Source: a virus
Reading direction: 5' to 3' (one strand)
IMG/VR virus record: IMGVR_UViG_3300025115_000024
Coordinates: 1 to 42,996 of that record
DNA: 42,996 nucleotides
Shown: positions 32,320 to 41,827 of the stretch, piece after piece
How positions within the stretch are numbered: the first letter of the stretch is position 1
Layout: each line of letters starts with the position of its first letter
Notes under the pieces: generated by a model
Told to the model about the DNA's origin: nothing
What the model saw: the letters and a program-made list of their open reading frames with translations, nothing else
Database searches by the model: none
Program-made: the position numbers and the translations under genes

Positions 32320-33540
32320 TTAGTAAAAGAACTCATAGTAGGTAGAACCACCATTACCTCCATTACCTCCACCACCAATTTTAAATGCTCCTCCACCTCC
32401 GCCAGAACCTTTAGAACCATTTAGTCCTGAAGAACCTGAACTTCCACCATTACCTCCATTAGCATACAGTGAGGCACCTCCACCACCTCCACCGCCTGAG
32501 TAACCTGTTCCACCTGATTTTTGTGAGAAATGCTTTTGATTTACTCCATACCAGTCATGAGGATTGTTTGTAGAGTGAAATGTTTTTGATGTCATATTGC
32601 TCCCATCATTATGCATCCTTCCTCCAGATACTCCGGAATATGCTCCACTTGAAACTGATAATGAAGATTTATATCTAAAGAAATAATTATTATCATGAAT
32701 ACTTGAAATTTCAAATGAACCTCCAGTTCCTAATTTATTATTTCCTCCATTTCCTGCACCTTTTCCTCCAAATACTCTAAGTAGTTCTAAATAAGAAGTT
32801 CCTGAATTAAATAATAAATTTGTAGTTCCTCCATCTGTTCCATCGTTATTTCCAGTTCCACCAAGACCTCTGGCACCAACATTAAAAAGATAGGAGGCTC
32901 CTTCCTGTTCTAATAATTTATCTAAATTTAATATCAAAAACACAAAACCTCCTGAGCCTCCGCCATTACCAGAGTATAATCCTTCATCGGCTCCGCCTCC
33001 ACCACCTGCACCTTGAAGATTCATAATTAGTCTACTAGGAACAACTCCATCTTTAAAATATGTAGAATAAAATTTATTTGATATTTGAGTATCTTCATAG
33101 ATAAATAATAATTCAAGATATGTTGGATATTTTCTTATTCTTAATTGATGAGCAGAGAAAAAATCACCTGATGTGTAAATAGGACCATCTGTCATAAATT
33201 GAGGTTTATAACCTCTTTTTGTCCAACGCTGTGTTATTCCATTCTGATAATAAGGAAGAGTGTGAGAAACAACACTTGTGTCTTCTGCATAATTAAATCC
33301 ATACCCTGGATATTCTAGAATAACATAATACCCACCAAATGATTTAGGAGTTCCTTTTAGTGTTTCATCATTTTTTGTATATCCACTCAAAGAAGCAAGA
33401 GTTGAACTTTCATAAATTGGACAAAGGTCTCTAACTAAAATATCTTCTTCACCCTCTTTTGTATAAAATGATGATATTCCAGTTGCTGTTGCAGAGGCTG
33501 TTCCTCCTTCACCATTAAACTGTATTTCAATAAAAGGCAT
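32320..33540 (-). CDS. Glycine-rich fibre-tip adhesin candidate (gp38-like position)
   Basis: A 406-aa protein. The first 170 residues are beta-rich; the rest alternates short strands with Gly-rich runs (GAGGGGGADEGLYSGNGG, GGTGYSGGGGGGGAS, GGGGNGGNGGSTYYEFFY at the C-terminus). Such Gly-rich motifs build the polyglycine helices of the T2 gp38-type receptor-binding adhesin. The gene starts two bases after the long fibre gene, the same order as gene 37-gene 38. It is not obviously homologous to gp38 in its N-terminal part. A different surface protein is possible. AAAGGAGG precedes the ATG. Confidence 0.7.
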   Translation of the reverse strand: MPFIEIQFNGEGGTASATATGISSFYTKEGEEDILVRDLCPIYESSTLASLSGYTKNDETLKGTPKSFGGYYVILEYPGYGFNYAEDTSVVSHTLPYYQNGITQRWTKRGYKPQFMTDGPIYTSGDFFSAHQLRIRKYPTYLELLFIYEDTQISNKFYSTYFKDGVVPSRLIMNLQGAGGGGGADEGLYSGNGGGSGGFVFLILNLDKLLEQEGASYLFNVGARGLGGTGNNDGTDGGTTNLLFNSGTSYLELLRVFGGKGAGNGGNNKLGTGGSFEISSIHDNNYFFRYKSSLSVSSGAYSGVSGGRMHNDGSNMTSKTFHSTNNPHDWYGVNQKHFSQKSGGTGYSGGGGGGGASLYANGGNGGSSGSSGLNGSKGSGGGGGAFKIGGGGNGGNGGSTYYEFFY

Positions 33541-33541
33541 A

Positions 33542-35767
33542 TTACTCCTCCTTTAACTTTTTAATTTCTTCTTTTAGCATCTTAACTTCTTCAATAAGAA
33601 GATAAACTAATTTGCTTTCTGATATTGATAAATATCCTTTTTCATCTTCTTTAACTAACTCTGGAAATTTTTCCTGAAGTTCCTGAGCAATGAAACCAAT
33701 AGCATGAATACCTGATTCTTTATAATCAAACTCTCTAACAGTTAAATCAAGAATTGAATCATGATACTTATAGTCAACAATATTTTCTTTTAATCTTCTA
33801 TCAGATGTTGCATAGAAATTTGTTGCTGTCACTGTGTTCGCTGTCAATGCACCACCAACCATTGAAATTCCTGTGTTACGCTTTAATGTAGTTGTTGCAC
33901 CACTTGTAACACCTATTGGATAAAGAGTGCTTGAAACATCGGAAGTTGTTGTTGCATTTGTTGCGGAGCCTCCGTCTGTAGTTGAACCCGCCCTGTTTGG
34001 AAAATCACTAACTTGTGATTTAGTAATGCTGATATCTTGTGAAGTGATTGAAATCTTCCCATCTGTTTCAGACCAAGCACTAATTGTCTTATTCGCACCA
34101 AAGGTTGTTGTTCCTGTTACATCAAGAGTTCCTAAGGCGGCTGCCACTGCGGTTCCTGTTACAGCAACTGTTCCTGTTGATGAGTATGTATTTGTCTTAT
34201 CACTGATTTGAGATGATGTAATACTAATGTTTTGAGATGTAATTGATACAATGCCATCTGTTTCTGACCAAGCACTGATTGTTTTTCCTGCTCCAAAGGT
34301 TGTTGTTCCTGTTGCATCTAATGCTTGAATATTTGCAGTTGTTGCAAGAGTTCCTGAAACAGGTAAAGTAACAGAGGTGTCTCCACTTGTGGCTAATGTC
34401 AAAGTATTAGTTCCTGTTCCGAGATTAATCACACCCGTAGTTCCTGCAAGACTTAAACTATTTGCAAGAGTTAACTTTGTTCCCGCTCCTGCAAGTTCTT
34501 TATTTGCATCGGAGACTTTTAAGATTCTATCTTCACCAGATGCAGTTAATGTAATTGCATTATCATTTGAAACAGTTAAATTTTTGTTAACTGTTGCTGT
34601 TGCTGTTCCTGCAAGAGTAACTGAATCATTAACTGTTAATGTTTTTCCATTTGCAATTGTAAGTGTTGAGCCTGTTGTAGGAGCAGTGATTGCAACTTTG
34701 TTAATTGATGTTGCAGTTGCAACTCCTAATGAAGGAGTTGTAAGAGTTGGACTTGTAAGAGTCTTATTTGTTAATGTTTGAGAAAAATCTTTGAATACAA
34801 ATTCATCATTTTCTGTTAATGCTGGAAGTGTTATCGTTCTATTTTCAGGCAGTTCTGAAACAGCAAAGTCATAAGTATGATTTGATGATGTATCATTAAT
34901 TTTAGGAGTGGTTAAAGTTTTACTAGTTAGTGTTTGATTATTACTTGTTCCAACCATTGTTCCTGAAACAAGAACTGCTGTCCCATTATCTGGACCCTGA
35001 ATGATTGTTGAACTTGTTCCTGCTGACCTAACTGTAACTGGTCCTGTATATGTTGAAACTGCTCCAATTGTTAGTCCTACATTATCTACTAATGTTTTTC
35101 CATCTGCAATGTCAAGTGTTCCTGTTGTTGTATCAACAGTAAGTCCATTAATTTTACCTACAGTTAAAAGATTTGTATCAAATTCATTTGATATCGCTTT
35201 AGATTGAACAACACCAGACTTAACATTACTTATCTCAGATGATGCCTTTTTAAGCATACTTGATTCTGGAACTGACCATACACCTCCAACATTCTCAAGT
35301 ATCTTGAATGAATAGATATCTGTTCCTGTTTCTTCCGTCTCTGTTAATGATAGACCAATGAAGTCTCCATCTGCTGTGCCAGAGTCAAGAATATTTCCTG
35401 CTCCAACAACAGGTCTTAATACAGGAGCAGTGTCAACAGTGTTTGGTTTAGTAGGGTCATCTGTTGCAACATTGACAAGTTTAATTTTTGCCCAAATGTT
35501 GCTTGTGAAACTTGAAAGATATGGTGCCATCTTGATTGTAAATAAGTATCCTTTTAATCTAACTGTGATTGTCTTATCTACTCCTGCACTATCATATTCA
35601 ACAACAAAAGAATGATGCTCACTACTTGCAATAGAAGCAAATGAAGTTAGATTTTGCTCTGTGGTTAATCTTGAGCCTGGATTGAAAACAACATTTCCAG
35701 TGGTGTCATATTTTCCTCTAAATGCTGATGGGAATAATTTTATATCTTGACTTTTTACATAACTCAT
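33542..35767 (-). CDS. Tail fibre with S74 intramolecular chaperone
   Basis: A 741-aa fibre protein. A beta-rich N-terminus is followed by low-complexity Thr/Ser/Ala repeats (TLTNKTLTSPTLTTP and similar), then two near-copies of a module containing TTTFGAGKTISAWSETDG and TTTFGANKTISAWSETDG. The C-terminus carries the S74/endo-N-acetylneuraminidase-type chaperone: SDRRLKENI (self-cleavage site before the Ser-Asp), HAIGFIAQELQEKFPELV and a final coiled coil LIEEVKMLKEEIKKLKEE. Chaperones of this type trimerise the fibre and are then cut off. ATAAGGAG precedes the ATG. Confidence 0.9.
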   Translation of the reverse strand: MSYVKSQDIKLFPSAFRGKYDTTGNVVFNPGSRLTTEQNLTSFASIASSEHHSFVVEYDSAGVDKTITVRLKGYLFTIKMAPYLSSFTSNIWAKIKLVNVATDDPTKPNTVDTAPVLRPVVGAGNILDSGTADGDFIGLSLTETEETGTDIYSFKILENVGGVWSVPESSMLKKASSEISNVKSGVVQSKAISNEFDTNLLTVGKINGLTVDTTTGTLDIADGKTLVDNVGLTIGAVSTYTGPVTVRSAGTSSTIIQGPDNGTAVLVSGTMVGTSNNQTLTSKTLTTPKINDTSSNHTYDFAVSELPENRTITLPALTENDEFVFKDFSQTLTNKTLTSPTLTTPSLGVATATSINKVAITAPTTGSTLTIANGKTLTVNDSVTLAGTATATVNKNLTVSNDNAITLTASGEDRILKVSDANKELAGAGTKLTLANSLSLAGTTGVINLGTGTNTLTLATSGDTSVTLPVSGTLATTANIQALDATGTTTFGAGKTISAWSETDGIVSITSQNISITSSQISDKTNTYSSTGTVAVTGTAVAAALGTLDVTGTTTFGANKTISAWSETDGKISITSQDISITKSQVSDFPNRAGSTTDGGSATNATTTSDVSSTLYPIGVTSGATTTLKRNTGISMVGGALTANTVTATNFYATSDRRLKENIVDYKYHDSILDLTVREFDYKESGIHAIGFIAQELQEKFPELVKEDEKGYLSISESKLVYLLIEEVKMLKEEIKKLKEE
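34008..34327 (-). repeat. Duplicated module within fibre gene
   Basis: Two similar stretches (about 34008-34132 and 34202-34327) encode the matching TTTFGAxKTISAWSETDG...ITSQxISIT modules. DNA similarity is high (for example the shared ccaaaggttgttgttcctgt), with many third-position changes, consistent with an old tandem duplication in the shaft. Confidence 0.75.
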
Positions 35768-35779
35768 AATTATTTCTCC

Positions 35780-36295
35780 TTATATAATTGCAATGGTAGC
35801 ATTTCCAACTGTTATTGTCCATATAACAAGATAGTTAGTTTGTCCATCACCTATGATAGGGTTTTCACCTAAATCAACTTCTGCAAAGACTTGAGCATTG
35901 TCACTTGCAACACCATACAAACGAAACTTAGTTGTTGGAGTAGTTGTGCTTATTTGTGTAAATGGTATTAAGAATTCAAATCTCACAGAAGCACTATCTA
36001 AATTCTTTGTAATGACTGGATTGTTGTAAGAGATAAAAGATGTTGTTGTAGGAACAGGAGTGAGTGATGCATCAAATCCTCTTATGTATTGAGGCATTCC
36101 AGAGGTAGCATTTATCTTTGCAATACATTGAACAATTAAATCAAAGAAAGGAACCTTTCCTGAATTATGTTTCTGTGTTTTTTTGTCTACTTTTCCTGTT
36201 ACTGCATTAATTTTTTTAATTGTAACATTGCCTTGAAGGGCTATTGTTACAGGCTCTTTAGAATCTACAACTGATTCTTTTTTTGTGTTATTCAT
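35780..36295 (-). CDS. Virion protein, tail-fibre/baseplate adaptor type
   Basis: A 171-aa protein. Disordered head (MNNTKKESVVDSKEP), then beta-rich body with VTIALQGNVTIKKINAVTG, a conserved-looking HNSGKVPFFDLIVQCI and a C-terminal strand pair. Its position between the gpI-like gene and the long fibre gene suggests a fibre-attachment or small fibre protein. AATAAAGGAG precedes the ATG. No enzymatic motif is visible. Confidence 0.65.
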   Translation of the reverse strand: MNNTKKESVVDSKEPVTIALQGNVTIKKINAVTGKVDKKTQKHNSGKVPFFDLIVQCIAKINATSGMPQYIRGFDASLTPVPTTTSFISYNNPVITKNLDSASVRFEFLIPFTQISTTTPTTKFRLYGVASDNAQVFAEVDLGENPIIGDGQTNYLVIWTITVGNATIAII

Positions 36296-36312
36296 TTCTA
36301 TCTCCTTTATTA

Positions 36313-36966
36313 TTAATTTCCATCAATATAATCTTTACCTGATTGAGAGTCATTAATGTCCTCAGCAGTAGGTTCTCCAGTTACTAATGATGTGTTTGTA
36401 TAAGAGTCAATTCTTGAGAATTGTTGACTTGTTCCACTGATGCTAACTTGTTGATTTTCCATTGCAAAACTTTCATCAATTAGATTTTGACCTAGGTCTC
36501 TAGCATAAATTTCATAAACAAATCCTGCTGGTAAGATATAATTTAGCATGTCTTCAAGAAGTATAATATCGGATAATTCTGCAGGAACATAAATCTTTAC
36601 TGTATAAGGCTTCTCAGTTGTGTTTACAACAAAGTTTTCTCTTATGTTTTGAGACTTTAGAAGCATACTAATGCACTCTTCTATTGCCTTTCTTGTTCCT
36701 TTTTTACTCATTATTTTTTTGAAACTACTTACTAGAGCAAATATGTTTTCTGAGTTGTAGTTGTGCTTTGATTCAAACCCAAGGGTTTTTGCTATTAAAT
36801 CTAAAAATCTTTCATCGACATTTTTTGACAGAGGAACATTTACAATTTCATCTACACTCATTTTTGAGTAATTTAAAACCGCATCATAGATTCTACTTAT
36901 TAATTGATAATCTCTTGACTCTTTACTGTAGATGCTTGGAGTCATTTTTATTGTGCTAATAATCAT
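36313..36966 (-). CDS. P2 gpI-like baseplate/tail protein
   Basis: A 217-aa protein. A helical core (residues 15-85) with SRIYDAVLNYSK and FLDLIAKTLGF, then KGTRKAIEECISMLL and KPYTVKIYVPAELSDI, ending near LNYILPAGFVYEIYAR, matches the P2 gpI/tail protein I family that joins baseplate to fibres. It directly follows the gp6/J-like gene. The last 45 residues are polar and probably disordered. GGAGG precedes the ATG. Confidence 0.82.
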   Translation of the reverse strand: MIISTIKMTPSIYSKESRDYQLISRIYDAVLNYSKMSVDEIVNVPLSKNVDERFLDLIAKTLGFESKHNYNSENIFALVSSFKKIMSKKGTRKAIEECISMLLKSQNIRENFVVNTTEKPYTVKIYVPAELSDIILLEDMLNYILPAGFVYEIYARDLGQNLIDESFAMENQQVSISGTSQQFSRIDSYTNTSLVTGEPTAEDINDSQSGKDYIDGN

Positions 36967-36978
36967 ATTGTTCCTCCA

Positions 36979-39900
36979 TTACACCATTGATGACCTTACA
37001 ATGCTTATAGTTGAGCCATCAACATCAATTTGTGATAATGTGAATTGATTTGCAAGATTGTTGTAATCAAACAATGCATAAGGAGTAGACAAGTCTTCAA
37101 TCTCAATTAAATGAGAGTTGTCAAGAGTTGCTATATAGTTAAATATATCTCTCTCTTCAGCACCAGAACCTCTAGTTGATAATTCACTAATTCTTGCCAA
37201 TAGAGAGGTTGTCAAAACAGTTTTATCTGTATCACTAAATCCAAATCTTGAGTAATTTAAATCATTGATTGGTGTTATTTTACCAATGATGATACTATCA
37301 TTTGTGCTTTCTAATGCTGTCCCTGCAATTGTAATACTAAGACTTGAAACAGTTCCTGTTAGTTGAATGATGTTTAATCCTGAAACTAATACACCATCTG
37401 AGCCTGCCTGATTGTATTTATTAACTGCTCCTCCACCAACTGCGGAAACAGTAATAGAGGCAACAGTTGAGCCACTTTCTGACTTATTCCAATAGAAAAG
37501 TATAAGTGTATCTTTGTCACTTAATTTAACAAGAGGAAGAGATAGTGTTGCTGTGTAATCTTTGACCTCATAAACAATTAATTCATTTTCACTATTCTTA
37601 ACAAGAGTCTCTGGCATAATTCCTTTATTATAAAGATATGCAGATGCTAGTCTTTCTTCTGTAATACTCTGGTCTGTAAAAACAGTAACCTTAAGGTCAA
37701 TATCTACACCACCAGAACGCTGTAAAGGTATATTAAGATTGAAGAATGTGTTGTTTGTGCCGTCTTTTGTAACTACAACTGAAGTCTGAGGAATTCCACT
37801 TGAATTTGTGTAGTCAAATGTTATGGTGTGATTTGAAAGTATTTCTTGTGATAGAGTTGAACTTGTGTTTATATCAAGTCTTGAGTTAATTAACCATTCA
37901 TTTCCTACAATACTGTATTGAGGAATATCAATAAAATCAGATGAATCTGATTCTTTATATTGAATTGTCTCTGTTATAGCAATTGAAATTGGGGTGTTTG
38001 TAATGTTTGTTGAAACATCAGAAATCTTAATTGTTGAGCCTTCTCCAATTGTATATATGGCCATCTCTTGAATTGTTAAATTGTTATCAGTAAAATTAAT
38101 TGTTTTCCAATCAATACTAGAAAAGGCGGCTAAACCTTTATCATTAATATTTTCTGAACTAATTAAATTTGCCCTGTCTAGTGTCCATGTATTTTTTGAT
38201 TCTGCTTCAGTTACTACATTTTGTAATTTTAATTTTGTTCCTGAGCCTAGAATAACTAACTCAGTCATTGCATCATCTGTGTATAGAAAAGACTCTCCTT
38301 CAGAAAGAGTTATTTCTTTTTCATTTGTCTTGAACAGTGTGTTTGAAGGATTCTTTCTTTCATCCAGTAACCAATAACATTTCCAAGTTGTTTCTAGTGT
38401 TGAAGTAATAAAATCTCTTATCTCAATTGTTTCTTTTGCTGTTAGTGTTGCCATATTCAGCGGAGTTCCATTGAAACTCTTAAGTATTTTTGCTCTATTG
38501 TCTGTTGAGGTATTAGTTAAAGTAAAATTACTTACTCTGATTATTGTTCCTTCCGGATAAGTTATGTTCCTTTCTACATCATTTGTATCTGTGTAGTTTA
38601 TCTTTAATTCTTCATTTGTTTTTAATTGATATTCAATTCCAGGCAAAACATCTCCACCTGTGTAGTGAAAGTTAATATATACTGGATAGGTTACAACAGT
38701 GGTTAGATTAGGTCCAATTAATTGAACAATCTCATTTTCTCTAAGTTTATATCCTGACTCAATAGAAGCCTCTGAAATAACAACCTCTGTTGTCATTCTT
38801 TCTAGATAATTAATGACAGATGGTTTTCCTGTAACAACTGTTTGAAAGAACTCAAACTCAAAATCACTATAATAGTCAAATAATGATATTCTTCCAGCAA
38901 CAATATTCTTTGCAAGAAGTTTTTGATGCTCACTTGAGTTTGAAACAACTGCATTATAGTTAATCTCAGATGCATCAACATTGGCCTTCATTATCTTTGT
39001 TGTGAGTTTTGGCTCATCTAGACTAACATTTTTAATTCTTGAATCTGCAGTTTGAATAACTTTTAAAATAGTATCAAAAGGAATCTCATAGCCATAGTCA
39101 ACTTCTCTAGCATTGAAATTCTTATATAAAGCAAGTTTAATATTTCCAATAATAGAAGATGCCTCAGAAGGAGTAACCTTTCTTGTTGTAGTTATTCTTG
39201 CATTAAGATTGTAGTAATTTTTATATAAATAGTTGTCAGTTTCATCTAACTCTTTCATGCTGTGAGAAATCGTTTTAACTTCATCTAGTCTATTATTAAA
39301 GTAGTTACTGTCAATAACCTTTCTCTTAAAAGATTTATAGTATGATGCTGAGTCATAGTTTGATTTTATGCTATTAAGTGGATAAACACATAAATCAAAT
39401 GGAGTTATCTTTGTTGTGTCTTCATTTGAAACTGAGAACTGCCCAAACTCACTAAAAGTAACAACTGTGTTTGCATAGTTAATATCAGTTCTTCTGTCCG
39501 ACACTTGAACATTTGAAACCTCAAAGTTGTTTGAACTGTCTACAAGTCTATAAATAAAGTTTGCATAGTCACGAGAGGTAACAAGAGTTGTAAATGTTCC
39601 TACAACCTTTTTAAAATTGTTATACGCCTCATCTATGGTCTCAGGATTTTTACCATTTCCAGATGCTGAGTTATTTGTCATAACTAAATCTGAAAGAACA
39701 ACCGGAAGTTTTGATTTGTCTGCACCTGTTGTCCAAACTGTAAATGATGTTAGGTCTGTTGTGTTGTAAAGTTTGTTTAAAAGATTTGCCTTAATGTTTC
39801 CATCAGAACCTCTTGTTATAATATACTTAATGTCTAAACCAACACCAATGAGTGAAGCAATATCTTTTGGAAATTCAATGTAAGGTAAATTCTTTACAGA

Positions 39901-40593
39901 ATCAAAGCCAAATTTAAAGCACTTTGTTCCAGGAACTTCAGTTGATAAATTGTCAACTCTGTCCCATAAGTTATTAGGCTCATCTTCTTTTGAGATATAT
40001 ATTCCATTAACTGCAACAAATCTTTCTGAAAAGAATATTCTATTGTTATCATCTAGATTTGTAATCTGAACAAGACTTGAATCAGTTCCTCTAAGATATT
40101 TTAAAGTTCCTTCAATTGCAGGCTTTGTTATAGAAACTCCTCTTGATGTCAATTCAACACGGTCAAGAAGAACATAGGTAGATGTAATATCTGTTCCTGT
40201 CACAACAGTGCTGTATGCAGGAAGAGTGATTGACATACTACCTGAAATCTCACTCATTAAACCTCTATACATGAAAGTAACATCTGTAGTTGCAGAGTTG
40301 TAATAGCCCATTTCATAGCCATTCATTTCACTCAGTTTTCTCATGGAAGATTCTTGAGTTGCAGAAGGCATAAATGCTTCTAAAATATTTTTGTCAATAT
40401 TATAATTTGTCTTATCTCCAATGAAGGCAAGCAACTTTAAAAGAACAACACCTGGGTCACTCTCATTAGATGTTGAGGGGTCCCACTTGTTGGTTAGTTT
40501 TTTAGCCAGTTCTAGTAATTCTGGATAAATGGTAGCAAAGTCTTTATTTGTATAAGATTTATTTGCTATGATTAGTTCATTCTCATTAATCAT
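36979..40593 (-). CDS. Baseplate wedge protein, gp6/gpJ family
   Basis: A 1204-aa structural protein. The N-terminus has the family pattern DFATIYPELLELAKKLTNKW, SNESDPGVVLLKLLAFIGDK and the nearby MRKLSEMNGYEMGYY, typical of T4 gp6 and baseplate J proteins that form the inner wedge ring. The middle contains the TTRKVTPSEAS and ALYKNFNAREVDYG segments. The C-terminal 500 residues are beta-rich and make it longer than most J proteins, near twice the T4 gp6 length. GAAGGAGAG precedes the ATG. It is placed between the gp25-like and gpI-like genes. Confidence 0.9.
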   Translation of the reverse strand: MINENELIIANKSYTNKDFATIYPELLELAKKLTNKWDPSTSNESDPGVVLLKLLAFIGDKTNYNIDKNILEAFMPSATQESSMRKLSEMNGYEMGYYNSATTDVTFMYRGLMSEISGSMSITLPAYSTVVTGTDITSTYVLLDRVELTSRGVSITKPAIEGTLKYLRGTDSSLVQITNLDDNNRIFFSERFVAVNGIYISKEDEPNNLWDRVDNLSTEVPGTKCFKFGFDSVKNLPYIEFPKDIASLIGVGLDIKYIITRGSDGNIKANLLNKLYNTTDLTSFTVWTTGADKSKLPVVLSDLVMTNNSASGNGKNPETIDEAYNNFKKVVGTFTTLVTSRDYANFIYRLVDSSNNFEVSNVQVSDRRTDINYANTVVTFSEFGQFSVSNEDTTKITPFDLCVYPLNSIKSNYDSASYYKSFKRKVIDSNYFNNRLDEVKTISHSMKELDETDNYLYKNYYNLNARITTTRKVTPSEASSIIGNIKLALYKNFNAREVDYGYEIPFDTILKVIQTADSRIKNVSLDEPKLTTKIMKANVDASEINYNAVVSNSSEHQKLLAKNIVAGRISLFDYYSDFEFEFFQTVVTGKPSVINYLERMTTEVVISEASIESGYKLRENEIVQLIGPNLTTVVTYPVYINFHYTGGDVLPGIEYQLKTNEELKINYTDTNDVERNITYPEGTIIRVSNFTLTNTSTDNRAKILKSFNGTPLNMATLTAKETIEIRDFITSTLETTWKCYWLLDERKNPSNTLFKTNEKEITLSEGESFLYTDDAMTELVILGSGTKLKLQNVVTEAESKNTWTLDRANLISSENINDKGLAAFSSIDWKTINFTDNNLTIQEMAIYTIGEGSTIKISDVSTNITNTPISIAITETIQYKESDSSDFIDIPQYSIVGNEWLINSRLDINTSSTLSQEILSNHTITFDYTNSSGIPQTSVVVTKDGTNNTFFNLNIPLQRSGGVDIDLKVTVFTDQSITEERLASAYLYNKGIMPETLVKNSENELIVYEVKDYTATLSLPLVKLSDKDTLILFYWNKSESGSTVASITVSAVGGGAVNKYNQAGSDGVLVSGLNIIQLTGTVSSLSITIAGTALESTNDSIIIGKITPINDLNYSRFGFSDTDKTVLTTSLLARISELSTRGSGAEERDIFNYIATLDNSHLIEIEDLSTPYALFDYNNLANQFTLSQIDVDGSTISIVRSSMV

Positions 40594-40596
40594 GTT

Positions 40597-40968
40597 TTAT
40601 TGCTCTCCTTCTTGAAATATTACAATGTTAAATAAATCTGTTGTAAAATCTAATCTATTAATACATTTTATTCTTGCATATAAAGTATACTTATCTTGAA
40701 TAATTGTAATGTCGTTTCTCTTGACATTTAGTTGAGGCATGAAAACTGCAATCTGAGTATAAATCTCATCAATAATAATATCTCTCAGTGCTAATGTGTT
40801 TTGCTCAAATGTATATCTCTTCAATCTAATTCCAAAGAAAGGGTCACTCAAAAACTCTCCTTTTTCTGTTGAAAGAAGAGATTTTAAATTTCTTAGTGTG
40901 GCCTCTTTGTTTTCAATTACTCTTGTTGAGTTTGAATTAAACATGCTTGGAAATGAGATTGATTTCAT
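40597..40968 (-). CDS. gp25-like baseplate protein
   Basis: A 123-aa protein of the T4 gp25/GpW family that starts sheath assembly at the baseplate. The key region is EATLRNLKSLLSTEKGEFLS, followed by DPFFGIRLKRYTFEQN, and the C-terminal strand pair. It lacks lysozyme activity by current understanding of the family. It is three bases before the gp6/J-like gene, the usual order. TAAGGAG precedes the ATG. Confidence 0.88.
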   Translation of the reverse strand: MKSISFPSMFNSNSTRVIENKEATLRNLKSLLSTEKGEFLSDPFFGIRLKRYTFEQNTLALRDIIIDEIYTQIAVFMPQLNVKRNDITIIQDKYTLYARIKCINRLDFTTDLFNIVIFQEGEQ

Positions 40969-40980
40969 CTAGTTAACTCC

Positions 40981-41340
40981 TTATTCTGTTATAGTGTATG
41001 AATCTGTTCCAATTCCTGAATCTGTTCTTCCAGATATTGATGCATAAGCATCAACAATAATCTCATAAGGATAAAAACCAGGGTCAGGAAAGGCCATATT
41101 TATTTCAAGTTCAAATCCAGAGGCTCTTATTTCTCTATCTACCCATGAACCTCCCTGAACTCTTGTCCAAATTCTTGCAGATAATGAGTCATTGTTTCTT
41201 ACTGTAAAATATAGTGTTCCTGGTGTAGGTGTCCAGTATGTATCAAAAACTGTTGGAGTTGCAACAGGTCCTTCACTTTTAAATGTAACTGTTCCACCTT
41301 TAAATGTTATTGTCCCCGTCTTAAATGTTATTTGTCCCAT
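40981..41340 (-). CDS. Small beta-repeat structural protein, 119 aa
   Basis: A 119-aa protein that opens with three near-repeats (ITFKTGT, ITFKGGT, VTFKSEG), followed by an Ig-like beta sandwich (LYFTVRNNDSLSARIWTRVQ, FYPYEIIVDAYASI). No catalytic residues are evident. It is probably a small virion decoration or baseplate component. The ribosome site AAAGGAGATATCT lies inside the overlapping 34-aa reading frame, so its translation may be modulated by it. Confidence 0.65.
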   Translation of the reverse strand: MGQITFKTGTITFKGGTVTFKSEGPVATPTVFDTYWTPTPGTLYFTVRNNDSLSARIWTRVQGGSWVDREIRASGFELEINMAFPDPGFYPYEIIVDAYASISGRTDSGIGTDSYTITE

Positions 41341-41425
41341 AGATATCTCCTTTTATTTCATTAATTATGTCATCATTTAATTTAGCACTAAATATTATTG
41401 AACCAAACTGTGTAATTGATTTCAT
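41321..41425 (-). CDS. Tiny ORF (34 aa) coupled to both neighbours
   Basis: A 34-codon ORF that begins MKSITQFGSIIFSAKLN and ends DIYGTNNI, filling the only gap in this module. Its ATG overlaps the stop of the upstream gene as ATGA and its last 20 bases overlap the next start, whose ribosome site it contains. It may be a true small protein, a remnant of a longer gene or simply a translational bridge. No own ribosome site beyond coupling is evident. Confidence 0.45.
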   Translation of the reverse strand: MKSITQFGSIIFSAKLNDDIINEIKGDIYGTNNI

Positions 41426-41817
41426 GATGTCTCAATCTCACTTTTCTGAGTCTCAAGAATATTAATTTCTTCTCTCCACACTTTTCTTTGTGCTTTCAGT
41501 GTCTCAAAGTCATATGGTAGAGGTTCTTCTGAGTCCTTTGCTTCCAAACATTTGAAGACCTTATAATCTGTTGATAGTAAACTCTCTCTTAGATTATTTA
41601 TCTTAATTTGAATATCAAGAATAAGGTCTTCATTTGTTTTTATTAATTCACTTTCTACTGCACCAATAAAGACTACTTCTTCATTAACTATACCATGATA
41701 GCCAACTTGAATGTCTTGTATACTTTCTAATTCAATCTCTGAATCTGTCTCATCTTCTTTAATAAGACCTATTCTTATGAATCTGTTAAATGTATCTAAC
41801 TGATAATAATATTTCAT
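41422..41817 (-). CDS. Tail-fibre assembly-like protein
   Basis: A 131-aa protein. Beta-rich N-terminus (MKYYYQLDTFNRFIRIGLIK) and a helical C-terminus with STDYKVFKCLEAKDSEEPLP followed by a segment with ETLKAQRKVWREEINILE; the pattern DYK..KC.EA......PY....L..QR..WR.EIN is shared by phage tail-fibre assembly or accessory proteins. It follows a fibre gene, as expected. AAGGAG precedes the ATG. Confidence 0.7.
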   Translation of the reverse strand: MKYYYQLDTFNRFIRIGLIKEDETDSEIELESIQDIQVGYHGIVNEEVVFIGAVESELIKTNEDLILDIQIKINNLRESLLSTDYKVFKCLEAKDSEEPLPYDFETLKAQRKVWREEINILETQKSEIETS

Positions 41818-41827
41818 TTTATTCTCC

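Noticed and set aside
34377-34781. Long plus-strand ORF opposite the fibre gene
   Set aside because: It is the antisense of a Thr/Ala/Val-rich repeat region, has no ribosome site and would break the one-strand layout.
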